IMG/VR virus record: IMGVR_UViG_3300027704_000009 | Location: 1-64,000 of that record | Reading direction: 5' to 3' (one strand) | Source of the DNA: a virus | DNA length: 64,000 nucleotides | Part shown: positions 8,003 to 17,159 of the stretch, one piece after another | Position numbering within the stretch: the stretch's first letter is position 1 | Layout: each line of letters opens with the position of its first letter | Position numbers and translations under genes: made by a program | The notes under the pieces: model-generated | Told to the model about the DNA's origin: nothing | The model's database searches: none | The model's input: the letters and a program-made list of their open reading frames with translations, nothing else

Positions 8003-9066
8003 ACATAGATAAAATTAACTACATGATGATAGAGTTTACATCGGCTTGTAATGCCAGATGTCCTGCTTGTGCAAGAACACAGCACTTTGTTAACAGTGGA
8101 ATAACTCCTCATGGTAGTAGACAAATAACAATGGACCATATGAAGAATCTTTTTGGTATCAAATGGCCCAATTTAAGAAAACTTAATATTGATGGCAACT
8201 ATGGTGACAGTATGTATCACCCACACAGTTTAGAATTATTGGAATACATCGCTGACACACAAGATGCATCTAAGATTAAGTTATACATTGATTCCAATGG
8301 AGGCTACAAGAAGCCTGAGTTTTGGACAAAGTTGGGCGACTTAATGAAACGTTTTCATCCTACAAGTTGTATTACATTCGGCATCGATGGAATAGATCCA
8401 GAAATGCATGCCAGGTACAGAGTAAGAGTAGACTTAAACAAAGTATTTGAAAATGCTAAAGCGTTTATCGATAATGGTGGCAACGCTGAATGGAAATGGA
8501 TTGGCTTTGATTATAATGATCACCAATTGGAAGATGCTAAACGTATGAGTAAAGAAATGGGGTTCAGTGCGTTTATATATAAAAATACTAGAGTAAGACA
8601 TAGTATTATACGTGAAGCAATGGGTCTACAAGACTTAGACAAGGGTGTTAGTGCTACGAGTAAGAATGTTAACAGTACAATTAGTCAAGAGATAGTTGCA
8701 CAAGCAAAGAAAGAAATTAAAAGTGTTAAAGACTTTGCTAACGATAGTACAATACATTGTAGGTTCCGTAGGGAAAAGAACTATGGATTTCAAGTAGAAC
8801 ACAGTGGCAGAATATATCAATGCTGTCATTTACCTGGGTACTATAATTACCAACAACCTGGCACTGAGATTTATAAAGAATATGAATATTATACAAATAA
8901 ATACAACACTAACTGGAACAGTTTAGACGAACACGGAATAATGGATATATTAAATCACCAATACTTCCAGCACGACTTAACAGACAGTTTTAATAACAGA
9001 ACAGATGCAACTGAAAACCCTAGAATAAACAGATGTATTTCAAAATGCGGATCAATTGATGCTTAA
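7993..9066 (+). CDS. Radical SAM protein with C-terminal SPASM-like module (357 aa)
   Basis: CxxxCxxC is C19-C23-C26 (CNARCPAC), very near the start, so there is no twitch module in front. The C-terminus has C in a TIHCRF context, IYQCCHLPG and CISKCGS, a typical SPASM-like set for auxiliary clusters. The same order is found at 13694 and, split, at 16106/16809. It overlaps the SGNH gene by 10 bases and the next gene by 8. Confidence 0.85.
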   Translation: MALDIDKINYMMIEFTSACNARCPACARTQHFVNSGITPHGSRQITMDHMKNLFGIKWPNLRKLNIDGNYGDSMYHPHSLELLEYIADTQDASKIKLYIDSNGGYKKPEFWTKLGDLMKRFHPTSCITFGIDGIDPEMHARYRVRVDLNKVFENAKAFIDNGGNAEWKWIGFDYNDHQLEDAKRMSKEMGFSAFIYKNTRVRHSIIREAMGLQDLDKGVSATSKNVNSTISQEIVAQAKKEIKSVKDFANDSTIHCRFRREKNYGFQVEHSGRIYQCCHLPGYYNYQQPGTEIYKEYEYYTNKYNTNWNSLDEHGIMDILNHQYFQHDLTDSFNNRTDATENPRINRCISKCGSIDA

Positions 9067-10321
9067 AGATAAGAAAAACTTCTGCCCGGCTCCCTTTGTA
9101 CATGGATACATTAATGCAAACAATAGAGCTCATAAACTATGTTGCATGAGTGATATTGTGGGCAGGTTTGATGGAACAAAGCCTTTGCAAGACACTTTCC
9201 AAGAGTTTTGGAATGGAGAGGTGATGCAAGACACAAGAAAGTCTTTTATGCAAGGAGAGTTTCCCAAGGCTTGTTGGTATTGTAAGGAACACGAAGAAAA
9301 AGACAACATCGCTGAAAGTCAAAGAATACAATTACTCGAACGTTATGAAAATAAACTAGACTTTGAAGAACTTGAGTTAGATATTGTAAACGGCAACAAA
9401 CATAACAAGCCATTAGATATTGATTTACGTCCTGGTAAACTATGCAATCTAAAATGCAGAAGTTGTAATACTGTTTGGAGTGATAAGATTGAAAAAGAAG
9501 TTTTAGCAAATCCAGAGATACAAGGCAAAGAATGGTATTGGGATACCATTACACAAAACAAAAAGTCAATGGATATTGTTAACAGCATCGACTGGGAAAG
9601 TGATGACTTTGATATCGTGAGTAATTTTGATTTAGATAATGTTAAATGGTTAAAAATGTCTGGCGGAGAGACACTAGTAGATAAACGTGTTATTAGAATG
9701 TTACAACGTGTGGCAGATACAGGTTATGCAAAAGGTATAAACTTACACCTGCTTACTAACGGTACAGTTAATCCTATTAAGTTAAGACCTGTGCTAGAAC
9801 AGTTTAAGGTGTTAACCATCAATACAAGTTTTGACGCAAGTGGATCGCTAAATGAATACTTAAGAACAAATTCTAACTACGACAAGTGTATCACAAACTT
9901 TAAAGACATATTTAAAATAAAGAATTTACAATGGCAAGGCATTAATGCAGTTATGCAAGTTACTAATGCTTTCAATATTGACGAATGGTATAGTGAATTA
10001 TATGAAATAGGCAAAGAAGCAGGCGGGGATAAGTTTAAAGGAATTAACTTACTGCCGTTAGTTGATCCTATGTATTTGTGTGTTGGTTGGTTAGATGAAG
10101 ATCATAAACAAATTATTCAAAGCAAGTTAGACATATTACTTAAACGTTATGCTAACAATAACGATATTGAAAAGAAATTAAAAGTTTTAAAAACAGAATT
10201 AAACCAAAAATTAGATGTAGAGTACGAAAAGGCAAGGTATGTAAGACATACAAAAGCATTAGATAAAATTAGGAATACAAATGTGTTAGATTTTGTACCA
10301 CAACTAGAGAGGTATATGTAA
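9059..10321 (+). CDS. Radical SAM protein with N-terminal twitch-like module (copy 3)
   Basis: N-terminal C9-x-x-P-F and C28-C29, radical SAM motif C129-C133-C136 (CNLKCRSC), then SGGET in place of GGEP. The ATG at 9059 overlaps the stop of the preceding SPASM-type gene. A TTG one codon upstream is possible but less likely. Length is 420 aa. It forms the second SPASM/twitch pair and shares its last base with the start of the nitroreductase-like gene (TAATG). Confidence 0.85.
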   Translation: MLKDKKNFCPAPFVHGYINANNRAHKLCCMSDIVGRFDGTKPLQDTFQEFWNGEVMQDTRKSFMQGEFPKACWYCKEHEEKDNIAESQRIQLLERYENKLDFEELELDIVNGNKHNKPLDIDLRPGKLCNLKCRSCNTVWSDKIEKEVLANPEIQGKEWYWDTITQNKKSMDIVNSIDWESDDFDIVSNFDLDNVKWLKMSGGETLVDKRVIRMLQRVADTGYAKGINLHLLTNGTVNPIKLRPVLEQFKVLTINTSFDASGSLNEYLRTNSNYDKCITNFKDIFKIKNLQWQGINAVMQVTNAFNIDEWYSELYEIGKEAGGDKFKGINLLPLVDPMYLCVGWLDEDHKQIIQSKLDILLKRYANNNDIEKKLKVLKTELNQKLDVEYEKARYVRHTKALDKIRNTNVLDFVPQLERYM

Positions 10322-11061
10322 TGGAATGGCTTGATATAATAAACAACAGGCACACAACGTTTGCTTGGGAAGAAGATAAGATACCAACAGAGGAAGAACT
10401 TGTGGACGTTCTGCAGGAGGTATTCGCACATATACCATCTAAAAATTTACAGTTTCCTTATCAAGTAAGACTTTTAAGGAATAATGATCCTGCGATAAGC
10501 AAAGAAATAATGACTATTTGTAAACGAAACGAACACAAAACAGATGAAGAAGATCTAGGAAATCCTCAAGTACTTGCTCCGTGGCTTATAGGATTTTGTT
10601 CTAGATATGTAGCAGACTTAGAGTCGAGATACGAATCAGACTCAACAAGAGGCCTAGACACGTTTGAACTTCCGGAAGTAGGCACTAGAGAAAGAAAAGC
10701 AAAAATACAAAATCGTGCTGGTAGTGAACGAGGACAAATGCAAACAGAAAATATTGAAATAGGTATTATGTCTACTTATATTATGTTAGCAATGGCTAAT
10801 AGAGGAATACAAACTGGTATGTGTCAAAACATACAAAGAGATTACACTAGAGCGGAAGAGATATTCGATATCGATAGTGATGTTAAAAACCTAGACTTTA
10901 GATTTATAATGGGAGTTGGGTATGGAAAAGATGCTAGTATAAAGCACGAGTACTTCGATCCTAGAATAGATAAAACAAAACTAATTCCGTTTAAGCCAGT
11001 TAATGTAGAAAAAGTATACCCTCGTCCTGTGTTCGACGATGTAATTAAGGTGGTAAAATAA
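10321..11061 (+). CDS. Nitroreductase-like flavoprotein
   Basis: The N-terminus (NNRHTTFAWEEDKIP, then a helix and PSKNLQFPY) resembles the start of the nitroreductase fold, where an Arg-rich segment binds FMN and a P-S-x-x-N-x-Q-P segment follows. The C-terminal third has a conserved-looking helix, LAMANRGIQTGMC, and a FIMGVGYGK segment also typical of the family. Length (246 aa) fits. The family reduces or dehydrogenates small molecules with FMN. Assignment rests on pattern likeness only. Confidence 0.5.
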   Translation: MEWLDIINNRHTTFAWEEDKIPTEEELVDVLQEVFAHIPSKNLQFPYQVRLLRNNDPAISKEIMTICKRNEHKTDEEDLGNPQVLAPWLIGFCSRYVADLESRYESDSTRGLDTFELPEVGTRERKAKIQNRAGSERGQMQTENIEIGIMSTYIMLAMANRGIQTGMCQNIQRDYTRAEEIFDIDSDVKNLDFRFIMGVGYGKDASIKHEYFDPRIDKTKLIPFKPVNVEKVYPRPVFDDVIKVVK

Positions 11062-12218
11062 TGAAAAATACAATTTGTTCAGCACCTTGGCAAGCAACAT
11101 ACTATAAAGAAAGTATGGGCAAATACAAAATGTGTTGTAGTTTTAAAAAATGGACTAAAGCAGAAAGTCCTGAAGATTATTACAACTCGCCAATGGTAGA
11201 ATCTGTTAGAGAGAAAATGCTTAACGGAGAATGGCATGAAGGTTGTACACTTTGTCACAAATTAGAAAACGCGGGTCTTGAAAGTGATAGAGAAACATTT
11301 AATAAACATTTAGAAGTTGACAAATTAGATACAAGTAAGTTTGAACTTAAATGGTTAGATTATAGACCAGGAAACTTATGTAACTTAAAATGTAGAATGT
11401 GTCATTCTAGTAACAGTAGTTTAATCGATAAAGAAACAAAAAAACATCCTGAATTGAAAAAATTTATGGAGACAATACCTGAATACGAATCGGAATTATT
11501 ACCAAGTATTTGCAATGATGAAACCTTTAGAGATTTAGAAGTATTAAAAATATTAGGCGGTGAACCAACTATTGATCCACAAGTACAAAAATTACTAGAG
11601 TGGACAATTAGTAATGGATACGCAAAGAATATTAATTTGCGTTACACAACAAATGCAACAAACATAAATGAAAATTGGATTAAAGCAGTTAAACAATTTA
11701 AAACAACAAAGATTCAATTAAGTTTAGATGGCACAGGCAAAACATACGACTATATTAGAACAGGCGCCAATTGGCATAAAATTAAAGAAAATATTATGTT
11801 AATGCCTAAAAAGATTAATAACATTAGAAACATTGGTTCTAATATTGTGTTTAGTGTCTATGACTGTTTTACTATTGATCAGTGGTATCCAGAGTTGTTA
11901 GAAATAAAAGAAACTATGCAACGAGAATATGGTATAGACATTAACTTTAATATTATTGATTGTACTTGGCCCACTTATCAAATGGTATCTAATTTACCTG
12001 AGGAATACAAACAAATTGTAGTAGACAAAATCGATAGTATGCCAATGGATAAAGTTTTAAAAGCAGTTAGACATCACACTACTAAAAAAGCAAAAGGCAT
12101 ACCAGAAAAAGAAGTTGCTATGTTCTTTGAACATAACGATATGCTAGATAGAATTAGAAAAACAAATATCAATGATATAAGCGAACACTATGAAACACTT
12201 CGACAGAACACATTATAA
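11061..12218 (+). CDS. Radical SAM protein with N-terminal twitch-like module (copy 4)
   Basis: C6-x-x-P-W and C25-C26 near the start, radical SAM motif C107-C111-C114 (CNLKCRMC), then LGGEPT. At 385 aa it is the shortest twitch-type member because the segment between the two Cys modules is reduced. It overlaps the previous gene by one base and the next by 29 bases. Confidence 0.85.
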   Translation: MKNTICSAPWQATYYKESMGKYKMCCSFKKWTKAESPEDYYNSPMVESVREKMLNGEWHEGCTLCHKLENAGLESDRETFNKHLEVDKLDTSKFELKWLDYRPGNLCNLKCRMCHSSNSSLIDKETKKHPELKKFMETIPEYESELLPSICNDETFRDLEVLKILGGEPTIDPQVQKLLEWTISNGYAKNINLRYTTNATNINENWIKAVKQFKTTKIQLSLDGTGKTYDYIRTGANWHKIKENIMLMPKKINNIRNIGSNIVFSVYDCFTIDQWYPELLEIKETMQREYGIDINFNIIDCTWPTYQMVSNLPEEYKQIVVDKIDSMPMDKVLKAVRHHTTKKAKGIPEKEVAMFFEHNDMLDRIRKTNINDISEHYETLRQNTL

Positions 12219-13701
12219 AGATCCAGAACATTACGAACAGAGTATAAAAGATAAAGGTTGTTCAGGCTTTTGTCCTATACCCTGGGTTAGTCTAGGAGTT
12301 AATAACAACGGTGACTATCGTATGTGTGTTCAAGCCGCGGCTAATAGAAAAAATAACATCAGAGGACAATGTAAAGGCCCTGACGGTGTTACTATGCGTA
12401 TCGAAGACACTAGCATTGCCGATAGTCGTAACAGCGAAGTAATGAAAGAAACAAGACGTGATATGATTGCAGGCAAGAGAAGTGATCATTGCGTTCGTTG
12501 TAACAGAGAAGATGATGCTGGTAGTAACAGCCGACGTTGGCTTGACTTAAAGAAGTATTGGCAAGAGTTTGACATCGACGATGCAATAGAGAATACAGCC
12601 AAAGATGGTAGCATAGACACAGAGGAATATCCATTATTAGACTTAGACTTACGTTTAGATAACACTTGTAACTTGAAGTGTCGTATGTGTGGGCCTACTG
12701 AGAGTCATCAATGGTACACTGAATGGATGAAGACAACAGGATACAAAAAGTTTAAAGCGTATGACCACACTGTTAATTTAGAAATGCAAGGTAGCCGAGC
12801 TAAAATAGTTGGTAAGAGTCCATATGGCTGGAGCGACAGAATCGATGTTGCAGAGATACTTCAGAAAGATGCACCTCACTTAAAACAAATATATATGAGT
12901 GGAGGCGAACCTTTAATCATTAATCAACAGTACGAAGTATTACAACAGTATATCGATAATGGTACTGCAAAAGACTTAGAGATCGATTACAATACAAACT
13001 TTACAAGTATTCCACAACGTGCATTAGATCAATGGAAACACTTTAGACAGGTTAACATTGGTGGAAGTGTAGACGGTATCGATAAAGTAAACGACTACGT
13101 TAGGTATCCAAGTAAGTGGACACAGATAAAAGAGAACATAACAAAATTAGATACCCAAACAGAAGATAATGTAACGTGTTGGTTAACATACACCTGGCAA
13201 ATATTAAATGTGTTAAGTGTTACAGACATTATAGAGTATTGTTTAGAGCAAGACTTTGTTAAGTTTAATCGATATAGTCAAAGTGCTTTCTTTACATATC
13301 ACCCTGTGCATAATCCTGCATATTATTGTGTAACTAGTCTGCCAGACCCTGCAAAAGAGTATGTAACAAAGTATATAACTGATTGGATGAATGGTTGGTT
13401 TAAAGAATGGTGTGATAGTAAGCCTAGAGACTATAAAATGTCTAACAGTAATTATGAAATGAGAAACCATGGTAAGATTACAAGAGATTGGGACAATGGC
13501 CCTGATGCTTTATATGAAATCACTTGCAAACAATTGAATAGTATGTTACAATTTATGAATGCACGAAGTACAGTAGAGGAACTACCTGAAATGTGGAGAC
13601 GTACACGCATTTTAGATGAAAGTAGAGGAGAAAACTTTGAAGAAGTTTATCCTGAACTTGCAGTTCATATTAAAAAACACTTAGGCATTAGTAATGATTA
13701 A
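12190..13701 (+). CDS. Radical SAM protein with N-terminal twitch-like module (copy 5)
   Basis: N-terminal C24, C28-x-x-P-W and a single C46 (MCVQ) where the others have CC, so one auxiliary ligand may be missing or replaced by C24. The radical SAM motif is C160-C164-C167 (CNLKCRMC), followed by a GPTESHQW segment and SGGEP. At 503 aa it is the longest twitch-type copy. It shares the GPT-SH-W signature with 14785, its closest relative here. The ATG of the next gene lies in ATGATTAA at its stop. Confidence 0.85.
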   Translation: MKHFDRTHYKDPEHYEQSIKDKGCSGFCPIPWVSLGVNNNGDYRMCVQAAANRKNNIRGQCKGPDGVTMRIEDTSIADSRNSEVMKETRRDMIAGKRSDHCVRCNREDDAGSNSRRWLDLKKYWQEFDIDDAIENTAKDGSIDTEEYPLLDLDLRLDNTCNLKCRMCGPTESHQWYTEWMKTTGYKKFKAYDHTVNLEMQGSRAKIVGKSPYGWSDRIDVAEILQKDAPHLKQIYMSGGEPLIINQQYEVLQQYIDNGTAKDLEIDYNTNFTSIPQRALDQWKHFRQVNIGGSVDGIDKVNDYVRYPSKWTQIKENITKLDTQTEDNVTCWLTYTWQILNVLSVTDIIEYCLEQDFVKFNRYSQSAFFTYHPVHNPAYYCVTSLPDPAKEYVTKYITDWMNGWFKEWCDSKPRDYKMSNSNYEMRNHGKITRDWDNGPDALYEITCKQLNSMLQFMNARSTVEELPEMWRRTRILDESRGENFEEVYPELAVHIKKHLGISND

Positions 13702-14788
13702 ATTACAAGATTTAGAATCAATACAATTAGAAATTACAAGTAATTGTAATGCCATGTGTTTAGATTGTGCTAGAAACATTGATGGAGTAAAACTTAATCC
13801 ATATGTAGAGTTTGGTAAAGCAGGAAACATGAGCTTTGAATTATTTAAAAGTATACTTAACAAAAAGACATTACCTAACTTTAAGAAGTTAGAACTAGAT
13901 GGTAACTTTGGTGATAGTTTAATACACCCACAGAGTTACGAGTTTATGGAATACTATTGTAATGAGTTTCCAGGAACTAATATCGAGATTAATTCTAATG
14001 GATCTTATAATGACACAGACTGGTGGTATAAGTTAGGAAAGTTATTATCCACACATCTTAATAGGAGACCGGAGCATATTAAGTTTGGTATAGATGGAGT
14101 AGACTTTGAAACACACGGAATATATAGACGTAACTTAGATTACAATAAAATTATAGATAACGCAACAGCATTTATGGCAGGTGGAGGTGTTGCTACATGG
14201 AAGTTTTTAGAGTTCGACCATAATACACATCAAGTTGAACAAGCAAGACAACTAGCAAAAGAATTAGGATTTCAAAGATTTTATTTGAAAGCAACAAGGA
14301 ATAAAACAAGAGTAATTGAAGAAACTTTAGATAATAAATCTTATAAGGTAACTGGACAAGCAACAAAGAAAAAAGAACATATTGAAATAGATTCAATGGA
14401 TAAGGCTACAAGAAATGTTTTAGAAACTCATATAAAAAGTATTGTAAGTGATACTGAAAACTTTTATGATACAAGTACAGTCCGTTGTCCATGGCAAAGA
14501 CGTAAGATGATACAAATAGACTACGATGGTAGAATATATCAATGTTGTCATATTGGTGGAAAATATGGTAGAACAAAGAACTTTAAACATAAAGAGTATC
14601 AATATTACATTGACAAATATGGCATCGATTGGAATAACTTAAATATACATACAATACAAGAAGTTTTTGATCATCCATACTGGAAAGACCTCGACGAAAG
14701 TTTTAACAACAGTATACATGATAAATCAAATCCAAGAATTAAAAGATGCGTTGAAAAATGTTCAGCGGAATTATGGAGTAATGCATGA
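13694..14788 (+). CDS. Radical SAM protein with C-terminal SPASM-like module (364 aa)
   Basis: CxxxCxxC at C18-C22-C25 (CNAMCLDC), DGNFGDS in the position of GGEP, and a C-terminal SPASM-like region with VRCPW, IYQCCHIGG and CVEKCSAE. Organisation matches the 7993 gene. Its ATG overlaps the preceding stop (ATGATTAA) and its stop overlaps the next ATG (ATGA), so it lies between two twitch-type partners with coupled translation. Confidence 0.85.
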   Translation: MIKLQDLESIQLEITSNCNAMCLDCARNIDGVKLNPYVEFGKAGNMSFELFKSILNKKTLPNFKKLELDGNFGDSLIHPQSYEFMEYYCNEFPGTNIEINSNGSYNDTDWWYKLGKLLSTHLNRRPEHIKFGIDGVDFETHGIYRRNLDYNKIIDNATAFMAGGGVATWKFLEFDHNTHQVEQARQLAKELGFQRFYLKATRNKTRVIEETLDNKSYKVTGQATKKKEHIEIDSMDKATRNVLETHIKSIVSDTENFYDTSTVRCPWQRRKMIQIDYDGRIYQCCHIGGKYGRTKNFKHKEYQYYIDKYGIDWNNLNIHTIQEVFDHPYWKDLDESFNNSIHDKSNPRIKRCVEKCSAELWSNA

Positions 14789-16113
14789 GTAAAACATTTT
14801 GTCCAATACCTTGGAACTTTCAGGCTATTAGAAATAATGGCGACATTCGTATTTGCTGTCAAGCAAACGTAACAAAGAATCAAGGTGTAGTTAGACATAA
14901 AGACGGCACTCCGTATAATGCAGGTAAGCATAGTATGAAGCAGGCTCGTAATGCAGACTTAATGAAAGCAGTTCGAAAGAATATGCTTGAAGGTAAGTGG
15001 AGCGACGAATGTACTCGTTGTAAGCAAGAAGAAGACGTAGGACTTAACAGTAGACGTCAATACGAATTGCAAACATGGAAAGAATTTGATATACGACAAG
15101 CACAAGTGTTGACATCAGAAGATGGAACTATTGATACTAGCAATTCTCCTGTTGTTTATTATGATTTACGGTTTGGTAACTTATGCAATCTACAATGTAG
15201 GATGTGTGGACCAACAGATAGTCATAGTTGGTATGAACAGTGGACAGACTATCATAAAGAAGATGGCTTCCAAGACACACATGGTTATGTTAAACTTGAA
15301 CGTAATGCAAAAGGTAGGCTAGACACTGATGATTATAGTTGGCATGGCTCTACTAGTTTTTGGAATAACATTGAAAAGAATTTAGATAATATTCGACACG
15401 TTTATATGGCAGGCGGCGAACCTATGATGATCGAAAGACATTACGAGTTCCTAGAGAAGTGTGTAAAGAAAGGTGTTGCTAAGAATATATTAATTGAATA
15501 CAATACTAACATGACAGCATTGCCTGATAGAGTATTAGAGTATTGGAAACATTTTAAAGAAGTAAGAGTTGGTGCTAGTATAGATGGTATGGGCAAAGTA
15601 CTAGAGTATCAACGTTATCCAATTAAATGGGAACAAGCAAAGAAGAATTTAGATAAGTTAGATAAGTTCTGCCAAGAGAACAGCAACGTAATGGCATGGA
15701 TCGCTTATACAGTAACAGTAAACAATATATGGCACTTGCCGGAGTTTATGTTATGGAAAGTTAATGCTAGTGGGTGGAAGAAGATTAATAGTACATTAAA
15801 GAGACCTGTTATAACTCACCATGTTGCACATGGACCCAGACGTGCTAACATTAGGTTACTTCCTGAGGATATGAAAGACGAATTAGAATTATTTTATACA
15901 GGTTGGAAGAAGATTTTCGAAGGAGAGTTTACTGATTTACAGACAGAAAAGGCTTGCAAAATACTAGATAGTGTGTTACAATATTGTAAATCAGAAGATT
16001 ACTCTGATGCATTACCTGAGTTTAAGAAGTTTACAAAGTATTTAGACATATCAAGAAACCAAAGTATACTCGATGTTGCTCCTAGATACAAACGATTGTT
16101 CGACAATGATTAA
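14785..16113 (+). CDS. Radical SAM protein with N-terminal twitch-like module (copy 6)
   Basis: C6-P-I-P-W and C24-C25 form the N-terminal module. The radical SAM motif is C134-C138-C141 (CNLQCRMC), followed by GPTDSHSW and AGGEP. Length is 442 aa. It is close in layout to 12190. The downstream SPASM-type gene starts within its last codons. Confidence 0.85.
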   Translation: MSKTFCPIPWNFQAIRNNGDIRICCQANVTKNQGVVRHKDGTPYNAGKHSMKQARNADLMKAVRKNMLEGKWSDECTRCKQEEDVGLNSRRQYELQTWKEFDIRQAQVLTSEDGTIDTSNSPVVYYDLRFGNLCNLQCRMCGPTDSHSWYEQWTDYHKEDGFQDTHGYVKLERNAKGRLDTDDYSWHGSTSFWNNIEKNLDNIRHVYMAGGEPMMIERHYEFLEKCVKKGVAKNILIEYNTNMTALPDRVLEYWKHFKEVRVGASIDGMGKVLEYQRYPIKWEQAKKNLDKLDKFCQENSNVMAWIAYTVTVNNIWHLPEFMLWKVNASGWKKINSTLKRPVITHHVAHGPRRANIRLLPEDMKDELELFYTGWKKIFEGEFTDLQTEKACKILDSVLQYCKSEDYSDALPEFKKFTKYLDISRNQSILDVAPRYKRLFDND

Positions 16114-16825
16114 AGAAGGATACGAAGGACTTAACAATTCAGTATATTTGGAAGGTGGGTTTAGAATACAAATAGAATCCAGCACAAGATGTAACTGCTT
16201 ATGTCCTGGTTGCTCTAGAACAAAGACTAAAGCAAAGTATGATGCAGGTGAGAGTGAACTTATGTATCCTATTATGGATATGAGTTTAGATAATTTTAAA
16301 CTGTTAGTTCGTCCTGAGAATAATATTAAACGTATAACATATAGTCTTACATTAGGAGATCCTATATACAGTGGATCGTTTTTAGAACAAGTGCATTACT
16401 TAAATACTTTAGATAAACGTCCTTGGATTAATTTACATACTAACGGCAGTGGTCGTTCTAAAGATTGGTGGAGTAAACTAGGTAAACTACTACGAGGTAG
16501 AGATAGAGTTGAGTTTACTATTGATGGACTAGAAGATACAAATAAGATTTATAGAATTAACTCAAAGTGGAATACAGTTATAGATGGCTTTAAGGCTTTA
16601 AAGACGAGTATAAATGAAATAGATAGTGATGCTGAAGTAGATGTAAGACATCTTATATTCGAACACAACTATCACCAAACACTAGATGTTTGTAAACTCG
16701 CACAAGACTTAAAGGCAAACACGTTGCGTATATTTGTTGGAGATGGCAGAACACCAGAACATATGAGATTAAAGAGTAAACAGTGGAACGACATTAAAGG
16801 AGAGATAGATGCCTATTTACCCTAA
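16106..16825 (+). CDS. Radical SAM core lacking its SPASM part (first half of a split gene)
   Basis: CxxxCxxC at C29-C33-C36 (CNCLCPGC, with an extra C31), then a LTLGDP turn and a DVRHLIFEHN segment aligned with the other SPASM-type members. The frame stops after 239 codons, exactly where its relatives enter the auxiliary-cluster region. The missing part is encoded by the next gene in the +1 frame. The start at 16106 (ATGATTAA overlap) is preferred over the ATG at 16073. Confidence 0.8.
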   Translation: MIKEGYEGLNNSVYLEGGFRIQIESSTRCNCLCPGCSRTKTKAKYDAGESELMYPIMDMSLDNFKLLVRPENNIKRITYSLTLGDPIYSGSFLEQVHYLNTLDKRPWINLHTNGSGRSKDWWSKLGKLLRGRDRVEFTIDGLEDTNKIYRINSKWNTVIDGFKALKTSINEIDSDAEVDVRHLIFEHNYHQTLDVCKLAQDLKANTLRIFVGDGRTPEHMRLKSKQWNDIKGEIDAYLP

Positions 16826-17159
16826 ATGTAAATACAGAGATGACCAGCCACCTATCCTAAGAGTAGATGGATATGTTGGACCTTGTTGTCACTTCGGCGG
16901 CGAGTCTCCGTGGTTCGACTTAAAAAATTTACTTGGAGATAAAATAGAACAACTGCATATCTCAAACGGCACAATGGATGAAATTAATCGTAGTGAAGCA
17001 AGTTACATGATAGAACAAAGTTTTACAGATGCTCCAATGGATAGTTGTAAACAAATGTGTGGCAAACCGTTCTTACAAACAAGTAAGGAAGGCGGCTTCT
17101 CTACAGCAAACGACAGAGTAATGATTAAAAACTTAATAAAAAGTAGATTAGATGACTGA
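16809..17159 (+). CDS. Stand-alone SPASM-like Cys domain (second half of a split gene)
   Basis: 116 residues starting MPIYPKCKY, followed by LRVDGYVGPCCHFGG and CKQMCGKP. This matches the C-terminal cluster region of 7993 and 13694. It overlaps the core gene by 17 bases in the +1 frame and has a strong SD of its own (AAAGGAGAG before ATG). Together the two halves make 355 residues, equal to the intact relatives (357 and 364 aa). This could be an old frameshift rescued by re-initiation, or a true two-subunit enzyme. Confidence 0.8.
   Translation: MPIYPKCKYRDDQPPILRVDGYVGPCCHFGGESPWFDLKNLLGDKIEQLHISNGTMDEINRSEASYMIEQSFTDAPMDSCKQMCGKPFLQTSKEGGFSTANDRVMIKNLIKSRLDD

Noticed and set aside
16073-16105. 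Upstream ATG of the split radical SAM core
   Set aside because: It would add 11 residues inside the previous gene. The ATG at 16106 shows the same ATGATTAA overlap used at 13694.
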